The translations under genes and the position numbers were made by a program. From Diphasiastrum complanatum (taxonomy: Eukaryota; Streptophyta; Lycopodiopsida; Lycopodiales; Lycopodiaceae), in the NCBI GenBank assembly GCA_029204225.1, contig CM055092.1, positions 24,448,381 through 24,512,380 on the forward strand: a DNA stretch of 64,000 nt, in the 5' to 3' direction. The notes under the pieces were generated by a model. That model had not been told where the DNA came from, searched no databases, and saw only the letters and a program-made list of their open reading frames with translations. Shown here piece by piece: positions 1 through 12,689 of the stretch (position 1 is its first letter; each line of letters begins with the position of its first letter).

Positions 1-21
1 ATGTCAACTAATAAATTATGT

Positions 22-24
<3 letters not shown>

Positions 25-114
<90 letters not shown>
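25..114. repeat. (CT)n microsatellite, 3' flank of AP2 copy A
   Basis: An uninterrupted CT dinucleotide run of about 90 bp. On the minus strand it is the (GA)n tract that follows the last exon of AP2-like copy A. The same tract with the same flanking sequence follows copy B at 33713-33840. Confidence 0.97.
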
Positions 115-118
<4 letters not shown>

Positions 119-420
119 AAATAATTTGGAGTTTCTTAGACTAATTTGTTAGCATACATGCACAATAGGAGTCATGTCTGCTAAGTGCTAAATATTACTC
201 CTTGAACCTAATGGAATCACCATGCTCAATACCATTTCTCACAATTACCTACAATCGAAAGCAAAATAACACAAACATAACTACTTGAAGAGCTATGAGC
301 ATTTGATAACAAGGTATGATTTGCCAAGCTTCTAGAAAAAACCCAACATTTGCAAAGCAGGCATGTAGTACATTCAATTTAAACAAGTAATGTTTTGTAT
401 AGTCTATTGAATGTAAGTTG

Positions 421-2276
421 CTAGTGCTTTAGACCATATTGATGTTGAGAACTAGCATGAACTACAGCTTCCTTTTCCTGCAACATTTTCATTCGAAAGC
501 AATCATATTCAATCCTTCTTGGATAATAATAAAGCGAGTTGACTAGACATATATGGCCTAGAAACATGATTATAGTTTAAAGAGCATGGATTGAAGTGGC
601 TAATATCTTAAGCATCAATACTTTAAGGCTAGAAGGGATTTTTAAAATTCTCACCATCTCCAGCTCCTCCAAGGGAATATTTTGCAAGCTCATGTAGAAA
701 GGTGAACTTGATTGTTCTGGTCGTTGGAACATCTTTCTCAACATCATCTACTGGTCCAAATAGGTCCCTATAAGCAAGTTTCCATTCTTCTTGTACTATT
801 GCTGCTTTGTTGGGTGTTGCTAAAAGAACATATGAGTTTTCAGCATATTGTTAAGCAGATGGAGACAATTTGCTCTTATTGGAAACAAACAGCTAGAAAT
901 TAAGCTCAAATAAACATACATGATTAGATTTGGGCAACTATTAATGACATCTTGCTTTCTATAAATCTTGAAATGAAACACTACACATATCAACACTACC
1001 TTTAGTAAACACAATTCGCTTCACATGACCTGAAGATTTACTCTGATTGGATCTCGAAAGCAAAAGCTGTCTGCAGAAAATGAAAATCAAGAACATTTTT
1101 AGAAGCCACTGAACCATTGCAAATTATCATTTTTACCCGAAACAAGGCAAAAGGAAATTTTGATTATTTTTCACCACTGCATAATAACATATATGTGCCT
1201 TGAAATTTCCAACCTTTTTCTACCATGACCACTAGTCTTCTTTTCAGGTGAATGTTCATGAAGAATTGCAGCTTCTACAAAACTCAAAGAAAGCTTTTTC
1301 CGACTCATGTACCGAACTATATGAAAAAAGTTGTCTTCATCGTATTTCTCCCACTGCAGACCAGGGAACCACAAATTGTCACTTTTTATTTCTCACATAT
1401 GGGAGATTAAACACGCGTTATAATCAAAAGACCCTTCTTCAAACATTTGGAGAGCAATGCGCTTTATAATGTGACGTAGTTGTATAACCCACTATATATA
1501 ATAAAGTTGACTTTAAATGTAGACGACACTCTGTACTCTAACCATACTAGTGGCATTTAAGACTCATAGTCGGAAGTTAAGTTTCTCAGTGTGACCAAGT
1601 TTAATTGTTGCCCTATCATAATTCCTGAGCCACAAAATAGTTCTAACACATTAGCAGACCAATGGAGTTATGAACGATATTTAGGATGGTAATTTCATAA
1701 ACCAGAAAGTCATTGAGAATCACTTAACTGCCACCAGTTCAAACAAACCTGGCCACTGCTATCTCATTATGATAGGCACTTGCAAAGCAAAGTGGCGCTC
1801 ATTAGCGTCAAGAATAAGTCATTTCCGAGCATCCTCGAGGTCTTGTTTTTTAATGAGGTTGTATCAATCCATAAATTCATTGTCACAAAAATCGTACCAA
1901 TGGAGAGCTGTCCTGGGTTAGCCATTCTTCCAACAAGTTTGTCGCCTTTTCTTCTCCTATTATTGGAAAATGAAAAACCATATAAACTGGTTGCATTTCA
2001 AACATATGTAAGCAGCTTTGTAAAGAAAATAAAAAACGCTACATCTTACTAAAAACAAATCAAATTTGCTCAGGCCATAGCTACAGATCACTTTCGTTCT
2101 TAGAGACTTTACCTGTAAATAGCTTTACAAATATCATCCATTTCTCACAATAATTATTTTTCAAAGAATTCATGTAATCCGGCGGAACATATTTTCTTTC
2201 CATACCAGATATTTACTTCCCATCTTCCTGTTCGTTTTCTGTGATCAACACCTTTATACTTACTCCTCCCTGCCAT
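421..2276 (-). pseudogene. AP2-domain gene copy A (subfamily 1), decayed
   Basis: Minus-strand copy of the AP2-like gene best preserved at 31497-33407. Exons by alignment to that copy: exon 1 2179-2276 (98 nt, starts ATG, AP2 residues GRWEVNIWYGK), exon 3 near 1749-1779, exon 4 1548-1624, exon 5 1199-1353 (155 nt), exon 6 1000-1070 (71 nt), exon 7 655-801 and exon 8 421-477 (ends TAG). Breaks are visible. Exon 4 lost 8 nt in the LNFPLEDY segment and gained a stop, exon 7 gained one base, and the exon 3 acceptor has changed from CAG to CAA. Exon 1 is still open. The protein would be a plant AP2-type DNA-binding factor, but this copy cannot encode one. That it is a relic is directly visible; AP2 membership rests on motif recognition. 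Confidence 0.75.
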
Positions 2277-2553
2277 AGCTGCCCATAAATTTCACTCTCA
2301 CGTAGAGATAACCGGCAAAATCGAAGTAGAGGATTGCGATTGCCTGAGAAAAAAGTATTTGTAGTTGAAACTTACAATGAAGCAGCACGATAGCTAACTG
2401 TGATATGAAGTATGAAAAATCGGAGCTAGCGTGGAAGCAAACATATGAGATAGAATGTCACCCGAGTTAGACAAAATGGGTTTTCTAAAATTTTATTGGT
2501 CCACGTATTTGATGGGCAGTTGAAAGGCAGTTCAAGTGAGGATGAAAGGAAAA

Positions 2554-2559
2554 CACGTG
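2554..2559. promoter_or_regulatory. G-box (CACGTG) upstream of copy A
   Basis: A palindromic CACGTG lies about 280 bp upstream of the copy A start codon. The same hexamer in the same context occurs upstream of copies B (31214-31219) and D (41402-41407). G-boxes bind plant bZIP and bHLH factors; function here is inferred from conservation only. Confidence 0.35.
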
Positions 2560-2830
2560 CATTTTAGAGAGACTGAACATGAGCTTTCAGAAACTTCTGG
2601 AAAGCGAACTGTCCACAGAGTGTGCGCAAGCGATGGATCGAGAGACAAGAATGTGAGTTTGAGAGAGGGAGTTGAGAGATGGAGAGAGGAGAATGTGTCT
2701 TCTTGTGGATTGGGAATGGTTGCTTTGATGAGATATGAGGAAATTAAACACACGCTCTAATTCATTTTAATGTATCTTGTTTGCAGATAAGCGTATGATT
2801 TATTCTGATTCATATTTGCTTTCCCGGCTC

Positions 2831-2991
<161 letters not shown>

Positions 2992-3267
2992 GCACCAAAG
3001 ATGCCTTCGATGCTTACAATTGAAATGCTGGGGAGCGGCTGCTACACTCCTTGCAAATCGCTAAATATTTTTCTCTTTACTCTGGAGCTGGATTGAACGA
3101 TCATCAAGAACATATGCTGCCACGCTATTGATTGATCAGGGTTTTAGAGGCGGGAGGTGGCAGTAGTAATTTGAAGCAATAACCCAGTTACAAACGCGAT
3201 GAGAGAGAGAGAGAGGTTAATGCGATTGAGAGACTAAGAGGACGAGAGAGAGAGAGAGAGAGAGAGA

Positions 3268-3612
3268 ACTTTCTAAGAACATTTGGATGCATATGCTATG
3301 TCAACATTACTCTTGACGATAGGACCAAGGAGGATCCATCTTCAAGCAAAGGTATTTTTTTTGGATATAGTGAGGTGAGTAAAGCCTACAAGGTTTACAT
3401 TCCTTCTACTAACAAGGTGATTGTTGGTAGAGATGTCATTTTTTATGAGGGGAACATTCGAAAAAAAATTTCAAACATGATTGATGGAACTGTGGATGGA
3501 ACTAACATTCTTGATGTTGATGAAAATGATCCTATTTTTTATGGTGACGATGATGGACCTTCATCAAGCCAAAAGCCAAGGAGAACATCAAGAGAAAGAC
3601 AAGTACCTTCAA
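3268..3612 (+). pseudogene. Ty1/copia integrase C-terminal fragment
   Basis: Translates as the copia integrase C-terminal region, including NFLRTFGCICYVN, a short DDRTKEDPSSS loop and GIFFGYSEVSKAYKVY, then an acidic linker (DENDPIFYGDDDGPSSS). It matches the longer fragment at 16910-17260. It starts immediately after a GA run and stops at 3612, where it joins AP2 subfamily-2 sequence and a false reading continues to 3641. It has no catalytic domain. Confidence 0.8.
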
Positions 3613-3892
3613 GGCAATATGAATTTTCAGCACATTGTTAAGGAGACGGAAAAAATTTGGTCGTATTGGAAACAAACAACGATTGGATTTAGCAACTATT
3701 AATGACATCTTGCTTTCTATAAATCTTGAGATAAAAAAGCATAGTGTTGTACGTATCATCACTACCTTTAGTGATAATGATTCGCTTCGCATCACCTGAA
3801 GATTCGCTCTGATTAGAGCTCCTACGCAAAACCTGTCTATAGAAAAGGAGAATCAAAAGCATTTTTAGCAGCCACATAACGATAAAAATTAT
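3613..3892 (-). pseudogene. AP2-like subfamily-2 fragment (exon 6 and partial exon 7)
   Basis: Exon 6 occupies 3766-3836, exactly 71 nt as in all other copies. Its acceptor reads CTATAG rather than CTGCAG, and the residues resemble RSSNQSESSGDAKRIIITKG. Part of the exon 7 flank lies at 3613-3680. On the minus strand repeat R1 is upstream (3893-5299), so this is the truncated subfamily-2 member of the composite. The subfamily differs from subfamily 1 in the exon 6 residues SESSGDAKR and VITKG. Confidence 0.65.
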
Positions 3893-5299
3893 CTATTCAT
3901 AACAAGCCCAAAGAAAATTTTGAATATTTATCACCACTGCATAATAACATATACAAACCACTAGGTTTGACTCACAAAGTGTCATGCAACCACAATGCTC
4001 ATACAGAGAGTCTACCACCATACTCTCGACCAACTGACTCATCCCCAATCCAACTTGACCACAAGTGGACCACATGAGCGACATGGCTCAAACTGAGGAA
4101 ATCCCACTGCCACCATGAGACTTACATCCTCCATCTAGCTAAATCTTACTGCCACCATAAGATTGCACCCTCACCAGATAGATAGCTAGTAGACAATGAC
4201 AAGTCAATCAGCATAAATGACTACTTTGTTTTACTGTAGCAAATGCACAACCACATAAAACTCTAACTCAGATCTAAACTCCCGTGACAAGGCAACATGC
4301 AAGCCCACAAACACTCAGCAAACCAACACGAATGATAAAGCGTCAAATACATGAGCAAGGCCTGCCCATAAGTGGTATTCTGTCATACCAGCACTTGTGC
4401 CACTTTGTAGAGACTTACATCCACCATGAGACTTACATCCTCCATCTAGCTAGGCTGACATCCTATCAGACACTTACAAGTACGAACCTGTAAAGTTGAC
4501 ATAAATGAGCAGCTGAGGCTCAACCTGATGAAATCTCCCTGCCACCATAAGATTGCACCCTCACCAGATAGATAGCTAGTAGACAATGACAAGTCAATCA
4601 TCATAAATGACTACTTTGTTTTACCGTAGCAAATGCACAACCACATAAAACTCTGACTCAGATCTAAATTCCCGTGACAAGGCCCTCCGATCACCCCCTT
4701 TGTGATCTTCATCAACTCTCCAACCTAGAGCTGGCTCTCAAAGCTTCACGCTTTGTCCATTTGCGCTTGCAGTGTTTTGATTCCGTCATGAATCCCACCT
4801 GTAAGTCCTGTCCATGCCAATGACTCAAGTCCAGTATAAAATAGCTGCCCCCTGATGATCATCCCATGTCATCCTGTAGTATTATCCCTACTGGGTATTT
4901 CAATGGCATCTCTGATCACAAAGATTTGGGCATCTACCCTGTATTGCCCACCTGTATTCCCCCAAGCTAGCTCCAAGCTGCTCCTGTGAATGGTTCCAAA
5001 CCACTCCCTAAGAATACACTAAGATGTGAACTGAAAAGCCACCATCAAGTCCCTCACATAACGGTGCATGCCAATATCCATCCTAGTGAACGTCCGAGAT
5101 CCTCCATGGCCCAAACCAAATGATCTATAGCCTGTTATCGCTGGAATCTGCATCCTTGATGCAATACTGATATGGCAAATTGACTTGACCTACCCAAACT
5201 GGCAGTTGAGCTGTATCTCTACGATGACAAACTTGATATACTACTCCACAGCTACAATGACTTGATCAGAATTGACTTACCGACTGTAAAACCCCAAAA
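3893..5299 (-). repeat. Repeat R1, copy A
   Basis: Dispersed repeat of at least 1.4 kb, found also at 15416-16497 (-), 20428-21070 (+), 22975-24458 (+, interrupted by gypsy-2) and 42828-43540 (-). It contains internal near-repeats of the phrase 'ctgccaccatgagacttac' (about 4110, 4420 and 4530). It always joins AP2 subfamily-2 sequence at the same place, inside the intron before exon 6. I recognise no protein family. A small open frame is preserved in some copies (best at 23119-23403). It ends at 5299 against the satellite. Confidence 0.8.
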
Positions 5300-7090
5300 T
5301 CAATGTATTGACGTTGCCCACGGCCAGGAACAGACGGCTTGTGGATCAGAGCCCTTTCAGAGAAACAAGACCTTTGGACGGAAAGACGCAAAATAGGTCC
5401 ATTTATTGTGCCCTAGTAGCGTTCGCTCCAGGTCAAAGGGCTGTTTCGACCAAACGACGTCGAAATTGCGTACAAATCGATCTGTCTGGTCCGCGTAGGC
5501 TCCAAGAACTTGTGGACACCCCCCATCCTACATTTTGAACTATGCAAGCCACTTCCAGGTCCCCAACCGGCCAAGTGTCCCTGAAGCCCCTTTCTGGGCC
5601 GAACTTTCAACGTACGTATTGGGCTATCCACTAGTCTATTTGTAGTCCTATCTGTCTCCACAGGTTCCCCTCGACGTTTCCCACGGCCAGGAACATACAG
5701 GTTATGAAACAGAGTCCGTTTGAAGATACTGGACCTTTGGACGGAAAGATGCAAAATAGGTCCATTTCGTGTGCCCTAGTAGCGTTTGCTTTGGGACGAA
5801 GGGTTGTCTTGACCAAATGATGTTGGAACTGGATACGAATCGTCTTGTCTATGTTGGGTCCGTGAACCTGTGGACACCCCCCATCCTGCATTCCGATCTA
5901 TGCGGGCCACTTCCAGATCTCGATCGGCCAGGTGTCCCTGAAGCCCCTTTCTATGTGGAACTTCCAACGGAGGTATCGGGCTATCCACTATTCCATTTGT
6001 AATCCTATCTATCCTCACAGGTTCCCCTCAATGTTGCCCATGGCTAGGAATAGATATCTTGTGGATTGGAGCCCTTTCAGAGAAACAAGACCTTTTGACG
6101 AAAATACACAAAATAGATTCGTTTCATGTGCCCTAGTAGGGTTCGCTCCGGGACGAAGGGTCTTTTCGACCAAATGACATCGGAATTGGATACGAATCCA
6201 TCCGTCAGGTCCATGTTGGGTATGCAAACCCCACATTCCAATCTATCCAGGCCACTTCCAGGTCCCGACCTGCTAGGTATGCCTGAAGCCCCTTTTTGGG
6301 CCGAACATCAAACGCAGATCCTGGACTACTCACTAGTCCATTTGTAGTCCTATCTATCTCGACAAGTTCCCCTTGACATTGCCCATGGCCAGGAACAGAT
6401 GGCTCTTGAATCGGAGCCCGTTTGGAGAAACTGGACCTTTGAATGGAAAGACGCAAAATAGGTCCATTTTGTGTGCCCTAGTCGTGTTCCCTCTAGAATG
6501 ATTGGTCATTTTGACCAAACGATGTCGCAAATGGGTACAAATGGATCCCTAGTTTGTGTAGGGTCCGCAAACCTATGGACACCCCACATCCCACATTTTG
6601 ATCTATGCAGGCCACTTCCAGATCCCGACCGACCAGGTGTCCGTGAAGCCTCTTTTTGGGCCGAACTTCAAACGTAGGTATCGGGCTATCCACTGGTACA
6701 TTTGTAGTTTTGTCTCTCCTCACAGGTTCTCCTTGATGTTGCCCACGTCCAATAATAGGCGGCTTGTGAATCGGAGCCCTTTCAGAGAAACTGGACCTTT
6801 TGACAGAAAGACACAAAATAGGTCCATTTCGTGTGCCCTAGTAGCATTCGCTTTGGGACGAAGGGCAACCAAACGACGTCAGAACTGGATACGAATCGAT
6901 CCGTTCTGTCCATGTTGGGTCCATGAACCTGTGGACCTCCCCCATCCTAAATTCCAATCTATCCAGGCCACTTCCAGGTCCCGACTTGCTAGGTATGCTT
7001 GAAGCCCCTTTCTGGGCCGAACATTGAACACGGGTCTTGGGCTACCCACTGATCCATTTGTAATCCTATCTGTCCCGAAAAGTTACCCTT
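5300..7090. repeat. Tandem satellite, ~355-bp unit, 5 copies
   Basis: Five head-to-tail copies, anchored on 'ttgcccacggccaggaacag'-like sequence at about 5314, 5677, 6034, 6378 and 6737 (spacings 363, 357, 344 and 359 bp). Each unit carries a recognisable 'ggtccatttcgtgtgccct' block. GC content is higher than in the surroundings. Open frames of up to ~130 codons appear on both strands but are broken differently in each copy, so I do not call a gene. One displaced inverted copy lies at 59456-59632. Confidence 0.9.
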
Positions 7091-7436
7091 CAAGCGATAT
7101 TCCCTTATCAAGCCACTCCGGGCAGACGCACCAAAATTGTTAGGTGTGCGTTTGACGGTCTAAACAACATAATCATTCTCAACACTCTTGGACACATGAA
7201 ATTTGTAGACAGTTGATAGTATGACTACCCTTCAAGCAATATTCCCTTATCAAGTCACTCCCGGCAGACGCACCAAAGATGTTACATGTGCAGTTGACGG
7301 TCTAAACAACAAAATCATTCTCAACCCTTGCGATCTCAGACACATGAAATTTGTAGACCATTGATAGTATGACTACCTTTCAAGCAATATTCTTTTATCA
7401 AGTCACTCCTGGCAGATGCACCAAAAATGTTATGGC
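7087..7436. repeat. ~145-bp tandem repeat with PBS-like motif, 2.4 copies
   Basis: Units start near 7087, 7228 and 7378 ('ccttcaagcaatattccctt'). Each contains 'cagacgcaccaaa' followed within a few bases by TGTTA. On the minus strand this reads AACA, a few T or A, then TGGTGCGTCTGCC. That resembles the LTR end plus primer binding site of some plant gypsy elements. The last unit abuts the possible LTR at 7430. Confidence 0.75.
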
Positions 7437-8960
7437 GGTTTTCCACTCAGGGGATCAAAGCTAAGGAGAAAACAACATAACATGATACAGCACCACTATG
7501 TGTTCAGTGTCGTGCTGTTATGAGAATGGCCGTACATGTCCCAAACACGAAGCTAACTAGGGGATCCCTGACATGTTCTATCGACCAAGCCGTACCTCTA
7601 TGTTCCAGGCCTCTAGAGACATAGCCTATAAAGGATTATACTCACTTCCTCAGTCTTCTTGAAACTCACGACTTGCACTAATGATATCTTGCTCGCTTGT
7701 GAAGTTCCCGAGCTACCTCCTTCTCATATTCTTCTCGAGGATCTCTTCCAGAATCCTTGATGATATCATTTAAGTTCTCTAACACATACTATGGCAATGG
7801 ATTGGGAAGCCCTAGATGCAATTCAGTATATTGGGTAAAGGATCCTCCTAACTCTTTCCACGTAGAATCTTCACTCAACTCATAGACTACAAGGGAACTA
7901 CAGTCAGCATTATGTCTAACTCTGAACAATCTATCTCACAAAAGGCTTTATGATCCCAAAAAGATATCTCTACAAATATCTCCAGATCTGTACACAACAC
8001 TTTCATAACCGAGAATCCTGTAACTTGGTTATCCTCTAAGAGAGAATATTTCTCAAAGAGTGCTATTTCACATCCAAAAATCTCAATCGGATATTAACTC
8101 AAAATAATATATTGTTAGCATGAATTTCCCTCTTTGCTTCAATCCGCGGATCTCAGTCCACACTAAGATAAACTTGACTACTTCCAGCAAGGAACAAGTT
8201 TCAACAAACCCCCATCTTGCAATAGAATTCCATAGTTCAGACACCAATCAATCGGACTTGTTATCAGCCACTTTCCTACCGCAAGAGTACATTCAAAATT
8301 TCCCCCCTCTTTAAATCTTCAAACCAGAAATCAATCATAATCCATAAAGGATTTTTGTAATATCTGAATATCCTATTGTTTCTGACTTATAAAACAGGTC
8401 CGTCATCTATAACAGGTTCCTCCTGGAATCTCTGACATATGCTTCTCCTTGATAACTCTCTTTTCTTCCTACCTCTCCTCCTTTTTAACAGGAAACGCCA
8501 TGAGTTTCCAAGGGGTACATATCATTCGTGATTTGCTCAGGAGAAGTTTTAAAGAAAAGGTACGAGAAAATCTTGAAAGCCAAAGAAATGTTGCATCATT
8601 GTTAGCCAATACCAATGATGTCCCAACACAGTGACTAAACCAAAGATCTTCTTCGTTACCAAGCTTGAGAATTAACCCATAAATTAGAAAAGGATTTCTT
8701 GAAGATTCAAGTAGAGAAAACAATTTTAGAAAACAGTTTCATTAACCATTTTTGTGACATCGTCCATGGTCAACACATAATAAAAAATTACCCTCCAAGA
8801 AATCACAAAAAATTGGGTTAATAAATGTGTTATGAAAATTACCAATATATCCTTTTAAAGAAATAGCTTGCCGGGCTTCTGGTTTTGTAAATTCGAGATA
8901 TCCAAAAAAGGGGTCATGACCAATATCTTAAATTTCCGACAAAACACTCGTTTTATGACC
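7430..8960 (-). other. No gene; possible gypsy-type LTR on minus strand
   Basis: No coding similarity seen on either strand. The left edge reads TGTTATGGCGG on the plus strand, so on the minus strand it ends in AACA directly before the PBS-like motif at 7416-7428. That is how a 5' LTR would look. The other LTR edge and a target duplication were not found. Short frames at 8120-8314 and 8449-8634 look like chance. Confidence 0.25.
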
Positions 8961-9744
8961 AATAGTATTTGGCATCACTAAGACTTAGGGCCATACTATG
9001 GTCAACTGATCCAGTTAGTTTCAGCTCTTCATTTTGGAATTGTCTGCATCCCATAACACAGGTTAAGGCCCTCCACTTCTTGATCAAAGTGTTAGAAAAA
9101 ATAGTACAATTATATGAAGTTTTTGGGATTTATTTACAAATTCCAACTTCAATAAAACAATTACGGTCACCGAAAGAATCAAAGTATTTATGCCTTGAGT
9201 GACAAATTCAGAAATGAGGAAGAATGAATCGACTTTTCTTGTTCTTAACAACAAACAGTGTTGGTACGCCCACAGCTTCAAGCACATCAAGAAACAACTT
9301 TTTTGTTCCATTTAAGTCTTTCCATCCTAGGCTTCTGGGCCATTTCTGGCCGTGCACGATTTTGAAAAAACGACACCTTGGCCAAAAAATCCAAGAATTC
9401 CCATTCTCGGTTGTCCATTGCAACACAAGCATGCCAATCACAAGCAACACAAGGGAACCTGATGGTGGACAAACCATCCCAACCAAACCTAGATCGAATG
9501 GATCTAGCCCCCAATGGATCAATCACAAAGAGGAGTATGGCATCACACTAGCAGCATCTTGCCACCGGTCATGTTGACAAGCATACACTAATGAGAGCCC
9601 AATAGGTATACTTATACCCTCCAAGGCCCATGCACCACTAGTAGTGCACTGTGACACCTCACTGGACACCTCTACAGCCTATTTGAGCCACATCATCCAG
9701 TTCCCCAATGACTCACTGATAGACCCATACAAATCCACCATCAA
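8961..9744. other. Unassigned intergenic DNA
   Basis: No recognised coding sequence. About 9013-9120 recurs inverted at 59353-59455, so at least part is repetitive. Overlapping frames of 79-117 codons on both strands at 9208-9577 have no similarity I recognise and are not supported as genes. Confidence 0.5.
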
Positions 9745-12680
9745 GTGTTTAGGCCTACAACCATTAATTATCACCATGTACACCCTAATTCCCTTATAGT
9801 CACAATTAACTTACGGGTTGTTGGTCTACCGGTCCCTAGCGTGGACATGCTATCCGAGACCAGTCATGGGCATGACACAAGTAGTAGCCAAAAAGATGCT
9901 ACAAAAAGAAGAGTAACACGTGAAGCATGGGTCAACCAAAAAGTGATCTTTGGTCCTTGGATCATACAAAAATTGTAGCTTGAGGGCTATATCTTGTTGG
10001 CATTCCCCTATGAGGCTATGGAATTCGAAGAGCTTGGAGATGAACATGTCGGTGTCATAATCTCCACAATTCATGCTAACTTGGATAATAATTTAGCATG
10101 TCAAGATAGCAGCTTGGAGAACATGAATGTTCAACTTTTGAGATGGCCAATCAAACAAGTTACATTTGAAGATGGTAGTGAACTTCTAGATACATCAGCC
10201 TTTGATGGTATAGAATGCCAAAATCAAGACGATATGCATGGTGAGAGAGGTGTCCATGAGATATTGAAAATTATGCAAGAAGATGTTGAGGGGCCAAAAG
10301 ACTCTACAATATGTAAGAAAAAGATAAAATATAGAGTGGTCAATTGACAACTATCACAAAACAACAACATGTTGACACAGTCCAAAATTCATGATCTTTT
10401 GTCCACGAAGAAAATCCATGAAGTTGCTACTAAAGATTGTTGTGATAAGTGTTGCTGCCAACATGTCAAGAGAAAACAAATAGACGAAGCTCGATGACAA
10501 TATTGGAGTCAAACGTCATCAGATCACATTACTTATGTTTGTGACATGTTGCTTACTTCACAAAAAAAAAGAAGGAAAGAAAAGAGCATTTTATATTACA
10601 TTCGAGGGAGATTTGATTTATGCAAGGGCATGGTATATTATTCATGGAATACTAAAGGCTACAGATCATAGGTACAAAGCTGCATACGAACAAGGATCCA
10701 GAAAAGCATGCCATGGAAACACGCAAATTATTCGACGAGCTTGGGAGCATGTGGAGATGGCAAAGGCGATAATGCAACAATACGTTAATAACAATGCTGA
10801 GCAAATGCCACACAAGAGTAAGACTACTTTTGATGGAGAAAGAGAGACACAGCAAATACTATCAAGTGTTTATAAACAACAAGACATATTGAGGGAAATA
10901 AACATGACACAAGTCTGGGATTATAAAACATATCACATTCTACATTTAGTAGACTTCGGAAAATTGTATTCAAACAAGTGTCTCTTTCCAAATCTAGCCC
11001 ATTTTTCAAAATATGATGTATGCACATCCTTGAAAATGAAGCTAGAATCAACAAAGTTGTTGGAGAGCGAGCAAAAATATTCATGGAGAAAAGAAAACAT
11101 ATGCTTGCCCAAATGAGTTGTCGCAACTTGTACTATTCTTGGGTTGTGATCCTAGTAAGAACTTGTGCATTATCCATTACAACATGGACTAGATGAAGAC
11201 ATGCATACCATGACTAGAGCCACATCCAAAAATTTGAAGTCATGTCATGCAACTCTCCATATCTTTAACAGGAATGCTGACACACGGACATGGAAGAGGT
11301 GCATATGGTCATTTTGCAATGGGATATTGGTCTTCTGATCCAAATTTTACAATTGGATCACTAGCACGATGTTTGAGACATTTAGAGCTTCCAAATGAGG
11401 ATAGAAAAGGTGATTTCAATTTTAGTAGTGTGCCACAACAATCCATTTTTGGAGGATTGTTGGTGAGACATGCATTTGATTTTCATCAACAAATATGAAA
11501 CAGAGGAGAAAATTCATCAACAAAAAACACAGATACACTCATGAACATAAGCCATTCTTCGAGTCAAAATGGTCACTTTAAAGCTTTGCCAAGAACTCTC
11601 TACCTACAACTTCATAATTGTGGTAGCGAGAACAAAAATAGATATTTGTTCACATTTCTCTCCCTTCTCACAACAAGGAACATATTTGAAATGATACATC
11701 TTGGGTTCTTAATGGTGGGCCACACACATGAAGATGTTGATGCAATGTTTAGCAGACTATCGGAGAAGTTACAGACAGCTTGTGTTTTCACTTTTTTCCA
11801 TTTGATGAATGCGTTCATTGAGAGCTCATGCCTTCATCCCAAACCATACTTAATGCAAGAAGTACCAAATTTCTAATCTTTTATTGAAAATTATCTATGT
11901 GATGCAGGAGACACATTGGTTGGCCACAAAAAACCTCTCCAATTTCGCTTTTTTGTTAGAGATGGCATTCCTGTCATGCAATACATGATGAATCCCACAA
12001 TGAAGATGTGGAAACCACAAGATGGAATACAATTATGGAAGAAAGACACAAATGGTTGTCCAATGTTGCCCAAAGGATATCTCCCTGCATTACCACTTTT
12101 GTCGACCCTTAAGGATCAAAGTATGGTTATTGATGGAATAAATAAGCATGTTTCTTTTTGGAAGAAATATATGGAACACAAAAATGTCAATCCAAATTAT
12201 AGGGAATTCATTTCGCCTATAATTGCTTATTGGGAGAACATTATTAACATTTTAAATTCAGATGAAAACATTCAGAGTTATGTGAATATGATGGATGGTT
12301 TTGGCCTAGGATGGGATGGATGGATGCTAATACAAACAACCCAACTAGCATGATAGAAGATGAAGAAGATGAATATGAAGAACACTATTGTGGTCCATTG
12401 AAAGATAAACCTAGGGTGCCATTCAAGCCTCATATTGATGTGCATAAAGATCAATTTGTGCTGGTACGTCCCAATGACAAGATGTATCCAATTTGGCTAG
12501 GTGTTGCACTTTCAGACGTAAACCAACAAAAGACATCACCAAACTTCATAAAAGTGCTTCTTCAATATTGGGCTCCCATTTATAGAGGCAATGCTTTTGA
12601 TTCGGAAAGATATAAGGATTGTTGGACGAAGCAACCCTTGTGATCCACAACGTTGGTCTATACAATTTACTTCAATTCCT
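9745..12680 (+). pseudogene. Decayed gene resembling plant DUF7869-type proteins
   Basis: Segments in different frames read as successive parts of one long protein. At 9994-10495 is an acidic N-terminal part, then a cysteine-rich segment (CCDKCCCQHVKRK). At 10535-11105 are AWYIIHGI, KACHGNTQIIRRAWEH, EQMPHKSKT and VYKQQDILREIN. At 11541-11870 is the signature LYLQLHNCGSENKNRYLF followed by GFLMVGHTHEDVDAMFSRLS. At 11916-12350 and 12311-12643 is a C-terminal part with FVLVRPNDKMYPIWLGVALS. The order and the GHTHEDxD motif match uncharacterised DUF7869 proteins of plants as I remember them. Their biochemical role is unknown and they may be transposon-related. Here there is a stop at 10347, a frameshift in the A-run near 10560 and further frame changes near 11110, 11500 and 12330. 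The 3' end meets gypsy-1. Confidence 0.6.
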
Positions 12681-12689
12681 GGTCAATTT

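Noticed and set aside
3893-4084. 63-codon frame beginning MSLMWSTCGQVG, repeated in several places
   Set aside because: It recurs only because R1 recurs; it spans the R1/AP2-intron junction, so it cannot be an ancestral protein.
5413-7002. Several frames of 70-134 codons on both strands of the satellite
   Set aside because: They differ between units, overlap on opposite strands and have no protein similarity I recognise; high GC explains the lack of stops.
9208-9577. Frames of 79-117 codons on both strands
   Set aside because: Antiparallel overlapping frames with no recognisable domain and no start or splice context.
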